This document shows, in pieces, positions 52,509-61,017 of a stretch of 64,000 bases of DNA (positions are counted from its first letter, which is position 1; each line of letters starts with the position of its first letter). The translations under genes and the position numbers were made by a program. The notes below the pieces were generated by a model. The model searched no databases, had not been told where the DNA came from, and was given only the letters and a program-made list of their open reading frames with translations. The stretch lies in assembly GCF_963664075.1 (NCBI RefSeq), contig NZ_OY760916.1, positions 2,544,001 through 2,608,000 on the forward strand, in the 5' to 3' direction. This DNA comes from an uncultured Desulfobulbus sp. Lineage in GTDB: Bacteria; Desulfobacterota; Desulfobulbia; Desulfobulbales; Desulfobulbaceae.

Positions 52509-53651
52509 TCATTCTGCTCTCTCAACAGGCCGCTGCGCATCTACCTGGATAAACCTAGGCAGCTTCATGCCCTCCTGCACATTCTCTTTTCGCCACTTAT
52601 AATCATCCACAAACTTCATTTTAACGCCACTCACCATTCTTTGCAGAGCCAAGTGCTTTTCGGACAAGGTCTGCAAAGGAACCACTATCAAGGTTGTTCC
52701 CGGAGGTAAGCTGCGCGCTGTAACAACGGCGGCTACCTTTGATACCGGGCAATCATCCGAAACAAAGGTGACCACCTTTTTGCCAGATAGTTCCTGCAAT
52801 GCTGCTTGATTGCCGTTACGATCTCTCAATGTTAGGCTGGGCGGAAAAGCAGGTATAGGTCTTTCATCTCCTGGGCAATAGGCAACATCACTGAAGTTCT
52901 CCATGATCTTGTAGGCAAGGGTCACCATGCTCCTGTCGTAATAGAGGGAGACACAGTAATTCAGTATCTCACCCTGTGGGATATGAGGCTTAAGGATCTC
53001 AAACCAACTTTGTACGCCGTCCATGATGGCTTTCTGATATCGCATCCGGATGTCGGTAGCCGGTGCACCAGGGGCATGGTAATCGACATACTCGTGCATC
53101 ATAAAGTATTGGGCAATCAATCGCCTGATCATATCGGAGCGCGAAAGGTCATGATAATGCGAACGGACAAAAGCATGAACCTTTTCCTTCATGGTCTGTA
53201 ACTCATCCACTGTGTGAATGGTTCCCGTTGATGAAAGCAGTTGCTTGGCCTCTATCATCAGATCAGCAAAATCGTGCTGTTTTTTCCCTGGGGACCCGCC
53301 TGTCAGAAGCGTATAGAAGTAGACATTCTCCGGACTCCAGGTAAAAGTAGGCTTCGTCGCAGGGTCTTGTATGTTCAAGGCAAAAGGCTGCTCTCCGAGA
53401 ATGAGCGGATATTGTTGCCCGTTTTCAAAAACCAGGAGTGCCAACCCCTCATAGGATGTATCAACCAGGGCAGTTCTGTAAGTAGTCAACATACCCTCAA
53501 AGATAGTCTGTTGATCCAGCCCGGAATACCCTATAACCACAACCTTCATGGGAGTTGAGGCATGGATTGTGAACTCTGCCCGGCAAGGATAAGTGCTAGC
53601 AGCAACAATGACAAGAAACGAGATCACGGAGAGGATGATTTTATTTCGCAT
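52509..53651 (-). CDS. Exported protein with thioredoxin-like C-terminal domain
   Basis: A roughly 380-residue protein with a signal peptide (IILSVISFLVIVAASTYPCRA). The middle (residues about 50-270) is mixed alpha/beta and unrecognised. The last 100 residues look like a thioredoxin fold: strand KVVTFVSDDCPVSKVAAVV with a CPVS in place of CxxC, then VVPLQTL, and a late KLPRFIQVD resembling the cis-Pro strand. With one Cys it is unlikely to be a normal disulfide reductase. ATG 53651 is chosen because the signal peptide starts there; the frame extends to 53693. The tail RPVERAE after VD may be altered by a nearby rearrangement. Confidence 0.62.
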   Translation of the reverse strand: MRNKIILSVISFLVIVAASTYPCRAEFTIHASTPMKVVVIGYSGLDQQTIFEGMLTTYRTALVDTSYEGLALLVFENGQQYPLILGEQPFALNIQDPATKPTFTWSPENVYFYTLLTGGSPGKKQHDFADLMIEAKQLLSSTGTIHTVDELQTMKEKVHAFVRSHYHDLSRSDMIRRLIAQYFMMHEYVDYHAPGAPATDIRMRYQKAIMDGVQSWFEILKPHIPQGEILNYCVSLYYDRSMVTLAYKIMENFSDVAYCPGDERPIPAFPPSLTLRDRNGNQAALQELSGKKVVTFVSDDCPVSKVAAVVTARSLPPGTTLIVVPLQTLSEKHLALQRMVSGVKMKFVDDYKWRKENVQEGMKLPRFIQVDAQRPVERAE

Positions 53652-53667
53652 TACAAAAATTTCATAA

Positions 53668-54117
53668 GTGGACATGCTCAGGATACGTACCACCTGGTAT
53701 GAAGAAGGGTATACATTTGCCCTCTGGGAACCGGCAAGCCTCCGAATTATCCAGGAGAGCTATCCGTTGTTCCAAGAGCAACTGGAACTCTTCATCAGCA
53801 GTTACTGCACGCATGTCAAAGAACATGGCGGGCTGAAAGAGGCAGTACGCTCAGTATACCAGATGGTGCAGCAATTACCCTATATAGCCAGTTTCGACAT
53901 TCGGCACTATTACCAATCCATTGACCATAAGGTTTGCCTGAATTTACTGAAATCTGCGGGTATTCCTGCTGATTTTCACGAACTGGTTCAGGATTTTTTA
54001 GCTCTGCCGGATAAAGAGAGGAAAGGCACTGGAATGGTGGCTGGCTGTACTCTCTCACGGGTGCATCCGATACTTATGGCAAATTGCTCTCGTTACACTT
54101 CATGTAGCGCTCAGTAA
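53668..54117 (+). pseudogene. Reverse transcriptase fragment
   Basis: The N-terminal part of an RT-like protein, diverging from the - strand neighbour. Recognisable RT segments are YIASFDIRHYYQSIDH (motif A-like region with the catalytic Asp) and GTGMVAGCTLS (motif B-like). After that point, near 54058, the sequence changes into a 68-bp dispersed repeat and the frame ends. The YADD box and C-terminal part are absent. It is not close to the group II intron RT at 55658. Non-functional remnant. Confidence 0.72.
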
Positions 54118-54130
54118 GGAAAAGTAGCCC
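54063..54130. repeat. 68-bp dispersed repeat, copy 2
   Basis: Aligns without gaps to 42483-42550. It begins at the break point of the RT fragment. See copy 1. Confidence 0.7.
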
Positions 54131-54331
54131 CGATATATGGCGAAAAGAGTCAAATATATCAAAGTGGCTCAATCCTTGAGACAACGGACACTGAAGCCGT
54201 GAGCGCGGGGTTGCTGGGCCATACCGCTATCAAATTATTTGACGGGAGTCAAAAAATGCCATCAAACATTGATTAAAGTCTGAACTTGTCCAAATGTCGC
54301 GCTGCTACACTTCGACACCTACCCCCCGCAA

Positions 54332-55609
54332 CTATTTGTCTCGGGTGCCTAACACACATATTTTTAATTTCGATTTAAACGAACCAGCTTCATCATTACT
54401 CGACCAAGTCGCTACTTCCTCTTCAAATTCCACTCTGGTGGGTAACCTAAAACCGACGGGACAGGGATTGTTGGCACCGGATAAACCTTGCCACAAATCA
54501 TCGTTTTGTGGTGACCTCCAATCTAAATTATTACTTGATGAAATTATGGATTGTCCATGGCCAGGATCATCTGAAGTACTCAGTGTAGTGGTTGTCTCGC
54601 TGTCACGTTTCTCATGACCATCCGTGCCACGTCCCCACTGGTAAAGGTCGCCGTAGGCTGCTTCATCATCATAACTTTGTGCAACACGGGAAGTTCCAAG
54701 ATTTCGGTCCATCCACACCTGGCCGGTTATCGAGGTAACGGTTCCATCACCATTCGATTCATCGCCTTCCTCAGTGTCCTCTTCGTCGGGTTCATCATCT
54801 ACTGTGGATTCCTGGAGCAACAATGTGATCACCGGTTGAAAAACGGCAGCACTCTCAGGAATGATAGGCGAATCAGGATCTTCTTCAACGTCCGGCGTAA
54901 AATTCATCCAGGTCAAGGCCCTTGTTCGCGCACTCCCATCACCGGAAACACCCTGAAATTTGACCATTCCGACGCCTTGAGCCCGCCATTCATCCCATGT
55001 TTGGTTCATTACGCCTGTCGCAATGAACCGTAGATGCAGGCAATCATGAAATGTCCCAGCAGGAACAGTTACATCCACCACCTCCAACAGAGACACCTGC
55101 ATGTTCACATTTCCAATTAAACTTCCATTGAGGTAGGCTGGTGCCGAATCATAATTAACCTCCTCCTGTGTAATGATTTCACCAAAATTCAGCCCCCCAT
55201 CCACACGAATAGACTCTCCACCATCATCATGCCCCCACAGATGGATGCCTCCGGTTGTCGTGAAATATTCATCCCATTGGTCGCTTGAGATAAATGCATG
55301 ATCATCACTTGCTGTGCCATAGTCATTTTGAAAATCGATGACAGTCGCAGAATAGGGAGTGGCAGAGGCCCCATCCGTGTACGAGGTAATTGCTTTTTGA
55401 GTTGAGACTATTTGAATCCTTGTGTCACTGGACATGCCGTCCCAATCAGTACCTGAGTATATCCATGTAGTTCCAACCGTCACATAGGCCCTAAACTCAG
55501 ACAACGTATACATCTGTCCCGCAAAAACAGATGTGTAACTGGAACCACAGATGAGACCTATCAAAGAGAAAATACAGATGATGTTTCTAATAGCTGAACT
55601 CCATGCCAT
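54332..55609 (-). CDS. Secreted protein with truncated FISUMP domain
   Basis: A 425-residue protein with a signal peptide (IICIFSLIGLICGSSYTSVFAG). Residues 30-250 form a beta-rich domain I do not recognise (SEFRAYVTVGTTWIYSGTDW; VDVTVPAGTFHDCLHLRF). An acidic linker follows (DDEPDEEDTEEGDE), then a FISUMP domain (GQVWMDRNLGTSR, CPVGFRLPTRVEF). The domain stops after FKSKLK; the expected YYWSS and FSVRC-like end is replaced by a short unrelated tail. It is a paralogue, over its C-terminal part, of the 1,910-residue protein at 34989-40721. A rearrangement probably removed its end. Confidence 0.75.
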   Translation of the reverse strand: MAWSSAIRNIICIFSLIGLICGSSYTSVFAGQMYTLSEFRAYVTVGTTWIYSGTDWDGMSSDTRIQIVSTQKAITSYTDGASATPYSATVIDFQNDYGTASDDHAFISSDQWDEYFTTTGGIHLWGHDDGGESIRVDGGLNFGEIITQEEVNYDSAPAYLNGSLIGNVNMQVSLLEVVDVTVPAGTFHDCLHLRFIATGVMNQTWDEWRAQGVGMVKFQGVSGDGSARTRALTWMNFTPDVEEDPDSPIIPESAAVFQPVITLLLQESTVDDEPDEEDTEEGDESNGDGTVTSITGQVWMDRNLGTSRVAQSYDDEAAYGDLYQWGRGTDGHEKRDSETTTTLSTSDDPGHGQSIISSSNNLDWRSPQNDDLWQGLSGANNPCPVGFRLPTRVEFEEEVATWSSNDEAGSFKSKLKICVLGTRDK

Positions 55610-55657
55610 GATACTCCCTCCACAATGTTTTTATGGGGATAGAGGTGGTTTAATTCC

Positions 55658-56500
55658 TCAATCCAGGACAAGCTTTCCCCCAGAGTCTAAGTTACAAATC
55701 TCGCAAATAGGTAGAGTGTTCTGCGAGTGAATCATAACCCCGAGACATTTCACTCCAAACCAACTGTGGCAAATATGCGTTTTCTCACGATTCACAGTGA
55801 GTAATAACTCAACCTCCAGATAGCGGCTTGCCTGTTCCAAAGCATTTTGCGCACCACTTTTTGAACAGCACAGGATCAGAATATCATCCGCATAACGGAC
55901 GATGCGGTGGCCTCGTTCCTTCATAAACTGATCAAAGGCGTCAAGGTACACGTTCGCAATCAATGGGCTGATCACTCCTCCTTGAGGACTACCAACTTCA
56001 CTGGCTTGCCAACCTTCTCCTGTCATTACCCCGCTTTTCAATATCAACCGCAACAGACCAAGAATACTCCCATCCTTCACCCGCTGGGAGAATGCGTTCA
56101 GGATAAGGGCGTGGTCAAGCGTATCGAAACACTTGGACAGATCCATATCCACGACCCATTTCCGATCGTACCTGCGGATGAACATACTCGCTTTGGTGAT
56201 TGCCTGATGGCAACTCCGCCCAGGGCGGTACCCATAGCTTGATGGATGAAAACCAGGATCAAATATAGGCTGAAGGATGTCCAGCAGGGCCTGCTGAACC
56301 ACTCGGTCGCGGACTGCGGGGATACCAAGCAGACACGTCCCACCATTGCCCTTCGGGATCTCAACCCGACGGACTGGCTGAGGACGGTAGCTCTTGCTCC
56401 GCAACTCCGCCAGAAGCATATCAGTATGTACTGAGAGATCTGCAGCAAAGTCTTGGATGGACTGACCATCTATTCCGGCAGCTCCTTTCGCCGACTTCAC
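55658..56500 (-). pseudogene. Group II intron reverse transcriptase, C-terminally truncated
   Basis: A 280-residue LtrA-type RT: KGAAGIDGQSIQDF, RRVEIPKGNGGTCLLGIPAV, SSYGYRPGRSCHQAI, VVDMDLSKCFDTLDH (catalytic Asp), GSPQGGVISPLIANVYLD and the RYADDILIL box. It diverges after VKCLGVMIHSQ and lacks the maturase X domain and the C-terminal endonuclease region, so it covers about two thirds of a normal protein. The frame is also open upstream of ATG/GTG 56500 (AFAKVKSAKG), so a few N-terminal residues may belong to it. Inactive intron remnant. Confidence 0.85.
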
Positions 56501-56850
56501 CTTCGCAAATGCTTTCCGCTTGGGTTCCCCCCTGCGAAACGCGCGCCGGGCTGACTACGCCAAACAACAGTGTAAGGCTTCCCCGGTTAAGGCGAACTCC
56601 CGGTGAACGATGCCATCCTCAAACACCACACGGAACTGACCAGGTATCGGGCTTCGCGCTATTTTGCACGCTTACCCTTCCGTTTGGCCGAATCAGGTTC
56701 GCTTTCGCTATGGACCGTTCACTTCCTATCGCTTCCTTCAGACCCTGCCGTTACCAGCAACGCCCTTGCGATTCGGATTGTCTTCCCCCTGGTCGGGGTG
56801 ACGCCTGCGGAACGCAGGCTGGGTTTGCCCGCCATGCCGGGCAAACAAAA
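56501..56850. other. Probable 5' part of the group II intron and flank
   Basis: About 350 GC-rich bases upstream of the RT on the - strand, with many short complementary segments as expected for intron RNA. I could not delimit intron domains or ends. A hairpin GTTTGCCCG/CGGGCAAAC lies at 56823-56846. Confidence 0.45.
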
Positions 56851-56882
56851 AAGGGTTTCAAGCAAAAATGCTTGAAACCCTT
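56851..56882 (-). terminator. Terminator of tRNA-Pro
   Basis: A perfect 14-bp stem AAGGGTTTCAAGCA/TGCTTGAAACCCTT is followed on the - strand by TTTT. It lies 10 bases after the tRNA-Pro 3' end. Confidence 0.88.
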
Positions 56883-56891
56883 ATATAAACA

Positions 56892-56968
56892 TGGTCGGGA
56901 AGAGAGGATTCGAACCTCCGACCCCAGCGTCCCGAACGCTGTGCTCTACCAGGCTGAGCCACTTCCCG
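56892..56968 (-). tRNA. tRNA-Pro (anticodon CGG)
   Basis: On the - strand the sequence CGGGAAGTGGCTCAGCCTGG begins a full cloverleaf. The anticodon stem is CAGCG/CGCTG with loop TTCGGGA (anticodon CGG), the T arm is GGTTCGAATCC, and the CCA end is encoded (56892-56894). Confidence 0.96.
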
Positions 56969-57128
56969 AACCGAATGTGTATGTACCTTTGCGGCTTGGC
57001 ACCGTCAAGTGCGGTGCTCCATTTATCATGGTTTGTTCTTTGTGTCCAGCTCTTTTCGCACTGCTATTCAACTTTCCTTAAACGGACACCAAAAACAGAC
57101 TGTTGAAAAACACAACCACAAAAAAAAA

Positions 57129-57153
57129 CAGCTGACCACAAAAAGGTCAGCTG
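57129..57153 (-). terminator. Terminator of the HU gene
   Basis: The 9-bp stem CAGCTGACC/GGTCAGCTG is followed on the - strand by TGTTTTTTTTTG. It lies 28 bases after the HU stop. Confidence 0.88.
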
Positions 57154-57180
57154 CGTACCTGCTATAACTTCTCGCCCGCG

Positions 57181-57453
57181 TTAATTAACAGCGTCGGTAA
57201 GTTTGCTGCCTGGTTTGAACTTGGCAATTGTTTTGGCGGGTATGTTAATCAATTCACCGGTACGCGGATTCTTAGCTTTACGCTCGGTGCGTTTGACAGT
57301 GGAAAATGTACCGAATCCGACCAAGGTAACCTTATCACCTTCGGCAAGCGCAGCAGTCACAGCCATGAGCATACCGTTCAAAGCTTTTTCAGCTGCGGCT
57401 TTGCTGATATCTGCCGCTTCCGCCATGGAGTCTACCAGTTCCTTTTTGTTCAT
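57181..57453 (-). CDS. hup: DNA-binding protein HU
   Basis: A 90-residue histone-like protein that bends and compacts DNA as a dimer. MNKKELVDSMAEAADISKAA, TLVGFGTFS and NPRTGELINIPAKTIAKFKP are the HU family hallmarks, the last forming the DNA-binding arm with the intercalating Pro. ATG 57453 has a GGGAGG site; the frame extends 12 codons upstream without one. A TTGACA-like -35 box lies on the - strand at 57557-57562 but its -10 is weak. Confidence 0.97.
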   Translation of the reverse strand: MNKKELVDSMAEAADISKAAAEKALNGMLMAVTAALAEGDKVTLVGFGTFSTVKRTERKAKNPRTGELINIPAKTIAKFKPGSKLTDAVN

Positions 57454-57857
57454 TCTTCCCTCCCAGAGTTTTAACCATAGCCAGGACAATCAGGCTCTCA
57501 TTCCCGACGCGGCATCTTTTGACAACGTCGGAACTTAAATAAAAAAAGAAATCTTTGTCAAAGGAAAAAAAAGTCGTCAACTCCTCTAAATCACAGCTCT
57601 ACAAGGCGTTCGCACCATGGCACAATCTTTGCTGAGCCTCTCCTTTCAAAAGAGCAAATAGGCACGCCACATAGTCGATTCGCGTAACGAACTCTGGTCG
57701 TTGTTATACCAGTATCCGACACAGTTGCAAACGTTGTTTCAGTACAAGCAAAAGAAACTTACGCGTCAGCCTGTCTTAAAGAAATTTGCCTGAAAACAAG
57801 CCTCCTTTTTGCTCCGCCAGCTAAGGATCACATAACAAACGATTCAACCAAAACTCT
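57454..57857. other. Intergenic region with a sigma-54-like site
   Basis: About 400 bases between HU and the hemerythrin-PilZ gene. It holds the HU promoter on the - strand and a near-consensus sigma-54 site on the + strand (57618-57633). No protein gene follows that site; a CTGG/CCAG hairpin lies at about 57701-57718. A small RNA is possible. Confidence 0.5.
57618..57633 (+). promoter_or_regulatory. Sigma-54-type promoter element
   Basis: TGGCAC-AATCT-TTGCT matches the -24/-12 consensus with the invariant GG and GC exactly 10 bases apart. It is outside any gene. What it would transcribe (+ strand, 57645 onward) is unknown. Confidence 0.55.
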
Positions 57858-58631
57858 TTAATAATTTCTCAGATTAACGGCCCCGTAGAGCTCCATCAAA
57901 AATTTCTCTGTCGCCGGAGACAGATTAACAAATTCTGCCCCCACCGAAGTATCGCTAACATTGGCGACTCGGATTTTTTCCTTCATCTTAAAATGTTTAC
58001 CAAGGGTGCACCCAAGAACAAGAAGGTCACCAGGCTGATGTGCATGATGGGCTAAAAAACGCAGTCCCCCTAAACTGATATCGACCACTTCTACCTGCGA
58101 GCTTTTTAAACTCGAGGTATTGTAACAGCTGGCCACAATCGAAGAGTTGGTAATTTTTTTATGTGGAATCCGTTTATGCCGCCTACGCTCCTCATGCGGG
58201 TAGGGATATGCATCAACAGACTTCGTCTCTGCCGTGAGCTCACCATTGGCAATCTGGGTAAAGAGAGGCTTGTCATGTTCACTTATGTGGCGAACAAACC
58301 ACGTTTCCAGAAATTCATCCACTGTGGACCCGCAGCTGGTGCCATTGCGAAAACCAAGGCGAAACTTATGAAATCTTTTAACAAGATTGTAATGTTCCAA
58401 GCTATGTGACTGAACATCCCGATGGGAAGCAATAAGTTCCTCTTCAGCCTCAAAGTGACGAAACACATAGTTCTCAAGTACGTCAAAAAGTGTATCAACC
58501 ACTTTTTTGTCTGCTCTTGCGGCCGAGGCTTTTCCAAGATCCCCAAGTAAATCAAAAATAATTTTATGCTGATTATCTATCAGTCCAATCCCTACGGAGA
58601 GATTGTCATCCCATTTATTTACAGAACGCAT
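57858..58631 (-). CDS. Bacteriohemerythrin fused to a PilZ domain
   Basis: A 257-residue cytoplasmic protein. Residues 1-130 are a hemerythrin domain with the di-iron ligands in place: IDNQHKIIF, FRHFEAEEELI, HSLEHYNLV and HISEHD. Residues about 148-250 are a PilZ domain with RRHKR (RxxxR) and DISLGG (DxSxxG). Hemerythrins bind O2 reversibly and PilZ domains bind c-di-GMP, so it may couple oxygen to c-di-GMP output, or carry O2 under c-di-GMP control. It is a single-gene unit. In an anaerobe such a link to motility or aerotaxis would make sense. Confidence 0.92.
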   Translation of the reverse strand: MRSVNKWDDNLSVGIGLIDNQHKIIFDLLGDLGKASAARADKKVVDTLFDVLENYVFRHFEAEEELIASHRDVQSHSLEHYNLVKRFHKFRLGFRNGTSCGSTVDEFLETWFVRHISEHDKPLFTQIANGELTAETKSVDAYPYPHEERRRHKRIPHKKITNSSIVASCYNTSSLKSSQVEVVDISLGGLRFLAHHAHQPGDLLVLGCTLGKHFKMKEKIRVANVSDTSVGAEFVNLSPATEKFLMELYGAVNLRNY

Positions 58632-58821
58632 ACGGTGTCCAAAGAAGAAGGAACTAGAGTGTCAAAACGTATGATCTTTCAACAGTGTCAATAAAACGGC
58701 ACTTCACTAGGGTATCGAATTAATGACCAGTAGACAAGAGTCCCTCCTAATTTTGTTCACAAAGAATGGAGATTGCCCCCGGACTGCCACATAACAACGA
58801 AACTGACGCACTGATGAATGC

Positions 58822-61017
58822 TCACTGACTCAGGACTCTCTCTAGCTCTCTTTGCAAATTGTGTAACTGAAAAGGCTTAACCAAACGACCTTTAAAACCA
58901 TACTCTCCATAGGCAGCCATAATGGGATCAGTCGAATATCCACTGGCCACTATGACCTTTGCCTCCGGATCCATCTTCAACAGTTGACTGACAGCCTCCT
59001 CTCCACCCATATGACCTGGAATGGTGAGATCCATGATAACACAAGCAAAAGGGCTCTTTTGTTCCTGAGCCTGCTTGTAGGCCTCTAACGCCAACTCTCC
59101 ATTTTCAACCCCCAATACTTCGTAGCCGAGCATAGCCAGCATATCGCCAGCGACTTCGCGCACAATTCGCTCATCGTCCATAACAAGCACACGCCCCTTG
59201 TCCAAAGCTTCGACCCATTGCTGGGGTGGTACTGGCTCCTCTACGCATTGGCCACCTTTATCTGCAGGAAGCAAAAGGGTAAAAGTGGTTCCTTTTTCAG
59301 GGGTTGATTCAAAATTAACCCGCCCCTTATGCCGAATGACAACAGAGTGTACAATGGCTAGCCCTAATCCATTACCGTTCTCTTTGGTTGTAAAATATGG
59401 TTCAAATATACGATCTTTATGCTCCTCCGGTATGCCAACGCCCTCATCACGGAGAATGATTTGCACAAAATCCCCCTTGCGCGGCAAATTTTCCGACAGG
59501 AGAGAGGGAAAATTCTCTGCTGTAATAAAGAGATATCCCCCCTCAGGCATGGCCTGTTTAGCATTGATAATCAAATTGGCCAACACATGAGAGATTTGGC
59601 CTCGATCGGCGCGAATTGGCCAGAGATTCCCAGCTAAATCGACCTCGGCCTTCACATTGGAACCACTCAAATTGAGCTCAACTGCGTCCAGCACCAATTG
59701 TTTGAGAGAAAAAGTTTCTAAAAGAGGCTCGCCTCCTTTGGCAAAGGTCAAAAGCTGTTTAGTCAGGTGGGTTGCCCGGTCCAAGGCCTGATGAGCGGTT
59801 TCTATATATTTATAGGATGGATGCTCTGGCGCGAGAGTCATTTTGGCCAGCTCCATTCCACCAAAAACGCCCATGAGAATGTTATTAAAATCATGGGCAA
59901 TACCACCGGCAAGTGTGCCTACACTTTCAAGCCGTTGCAGCTTTGTCCGTTCTTCGTCTATTTTCCTGCGCTCAGTAATATCCGGGAACATGACCAAACC
60001 AGCCAGCAGTTCCCCACTGCTACTACAAATAGGAATCCCTTCCACGAGGACATGGCGAATTCGGCCAGCCAGATCCTCAACAAGCAACTCCATCCCTTGA
60101 ATTCGCTCCCCTTTGAGAGTAGCAAAGATGGGGACCTCATCCTGCTGCAACTCTTTTCCATCGGGGGTCATACATTTCCAGCACTGCTTGATGGCATGCA
60201 AATTCTTCAGCAAATACTGCTCCTTGACTCCTCCTAGGAAATCCAGGCAAGCCTGATTAATCAGACGAACGCAGCCGTCTTCCGAAGTGGCCATAAGCAT
60301 GGGGATGTGTGACTGCTCCACCACTGCAGTAAGCAGTGCATTGGCCTGCTCCATCTCATCTCGCAACCGGTACTGTTCAGTCACATCACGAAAAACCAGC
60401 ACCACACCTGAGATTTCCCCTGCCCTATCTTGAATGGGAGCTGCGGAGTCAGCAATCTGGTATTCTTCCCCACTTTGAGCGATAAGCACCGTGTGATTGG
60501 CAAGGCCTATGGCCTGCTTGCTTGTCAAAACATATTCAACGGGGTCAAATGCTGGCAAACGCGTCTGTGCGTGTACGATCTTGAACACCGTGGAAAAAGG
60601 CTCTCCCCTCGCTTGCTCAATGCTCCACCCTGTCAGTTCCTGAGCAACAGGGTTCATACGGGTTACACACCCTTGGGTGTCGGTTGCGATTACGCCATCC
60701 CCGATAGAATTGAGCGTGATACGAAGATTTTCTGCAGTTTCCTCAGCACGGTACTGTAACTCTTGCTGACGTTGAAGAAACATCCCCACAACCACACCGG
60801 AAAAAAGCAGCGTCACGAAATAACTGAGCCGCATGAGCATTTCATGAGGATCACGAAACGGGAGTAAAATATCCCAAAAATCTTCCTGTCCCTGAGCAAG
60901 CCAGAGATATTCAAACAGGGTATCGATACACCACAACATCACCGCAAGCGAAATTGCCGTTAAATTAATCCCCCATGCGATCCGGGGAGGCTTGCCCGGA
61001 CGCGTCGCTTGTTTCAC
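58822..61017 (-). CDS. Hybrid sensor histidine kinase with PAS domains and receiver
   Basis: A 731-residue inner-membrane protein with two membrane helices (residues about 17-35 and 62-82), two PAS domains (about 95-215 and 220-345), a HisKA domain with the phospho-acceptor His in GGIAHDFNNILMG near 370, an HATPase domain (N box LINAKQAMPEGG, G box DEGVGIPEEH), and a C-terminal receiver (VMDDERIVRE; phospho-acceptor Asp in VIMDLTIPG near 662; VKPF). The GTG start overlaps the stop of the MASE1 gene (GTGA), which implies coupled translation and a joint sensor. No DNA-binding output is present, so a separate response regulator is expected elsewhere. Confidence 0.93.
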   Translation of the reverse strand: MKQATRPGKPPRIAWGINLTAISLAVMLWCIDTLFEYLWLAQGQEDFWDILLPFRDPHEMLMRLSYFVTLLFSGVVVGMFLQRQQELQYRAEETAENLRITLNSIGDGVIATDTQGCVTRMNPVAQELTGWSIEQARGEPFSTVFKIVHAQTRLPAFDPVEYVLTSKQAIGLANHTVLIAQSGEEYQIADSAAPIQDRAGEISGVVLVFRDVTEQYRLRDEMEQANALLTAVVEQSHIPMLMATSEDGCVRLINQACLDFLGGVKEQYLLKNLHAIKQCWKCMTPDGKELQQDEVPIFATLKGERIQGMELLVEDLAGRIRHVLVEGIPICSSSGELLAGLVMFPDITERRKIDEERTKLQRLESVGTLAGGIAHDFNNILMGVFGGMELAKMTLAPEHPSYKYIETAHQALDRATHLTKQLLTFAKGGEPLLETFSLKQLVLDAVELNLSGSNVKAEVDLAGNLWPIRADRGQISHVLANLIINAKQAMPEGGYLFITAENFPSLLSENLPRKGDFVQIILRDEGVGIPEEHKDRIFEPYFTTKENGNGLGLAIVHSVVIRHKGRVNFESTPEKGTTFTLLLPADKGGQCVEEPVPPQQWVEALDKGRVLVMDDERIVREVAGDMLAMLGYEVLGVENGELALEAYKQAQEQKSPFACVIMDLTIPGHMGGEEAVSQLLKMDPEAKVIVASGYSTDPIMAAYGEYGFKGRLVKPFQLHNLQRELERVLSQ

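Noticed and set aside
53668-56500. A defence retron or diversity-generating retroelement built from the two RT genes
   Set aside because: Both RTs are truncated and of different types, and I see no msr/msd RNA, template repeat or variable repeat nearby.
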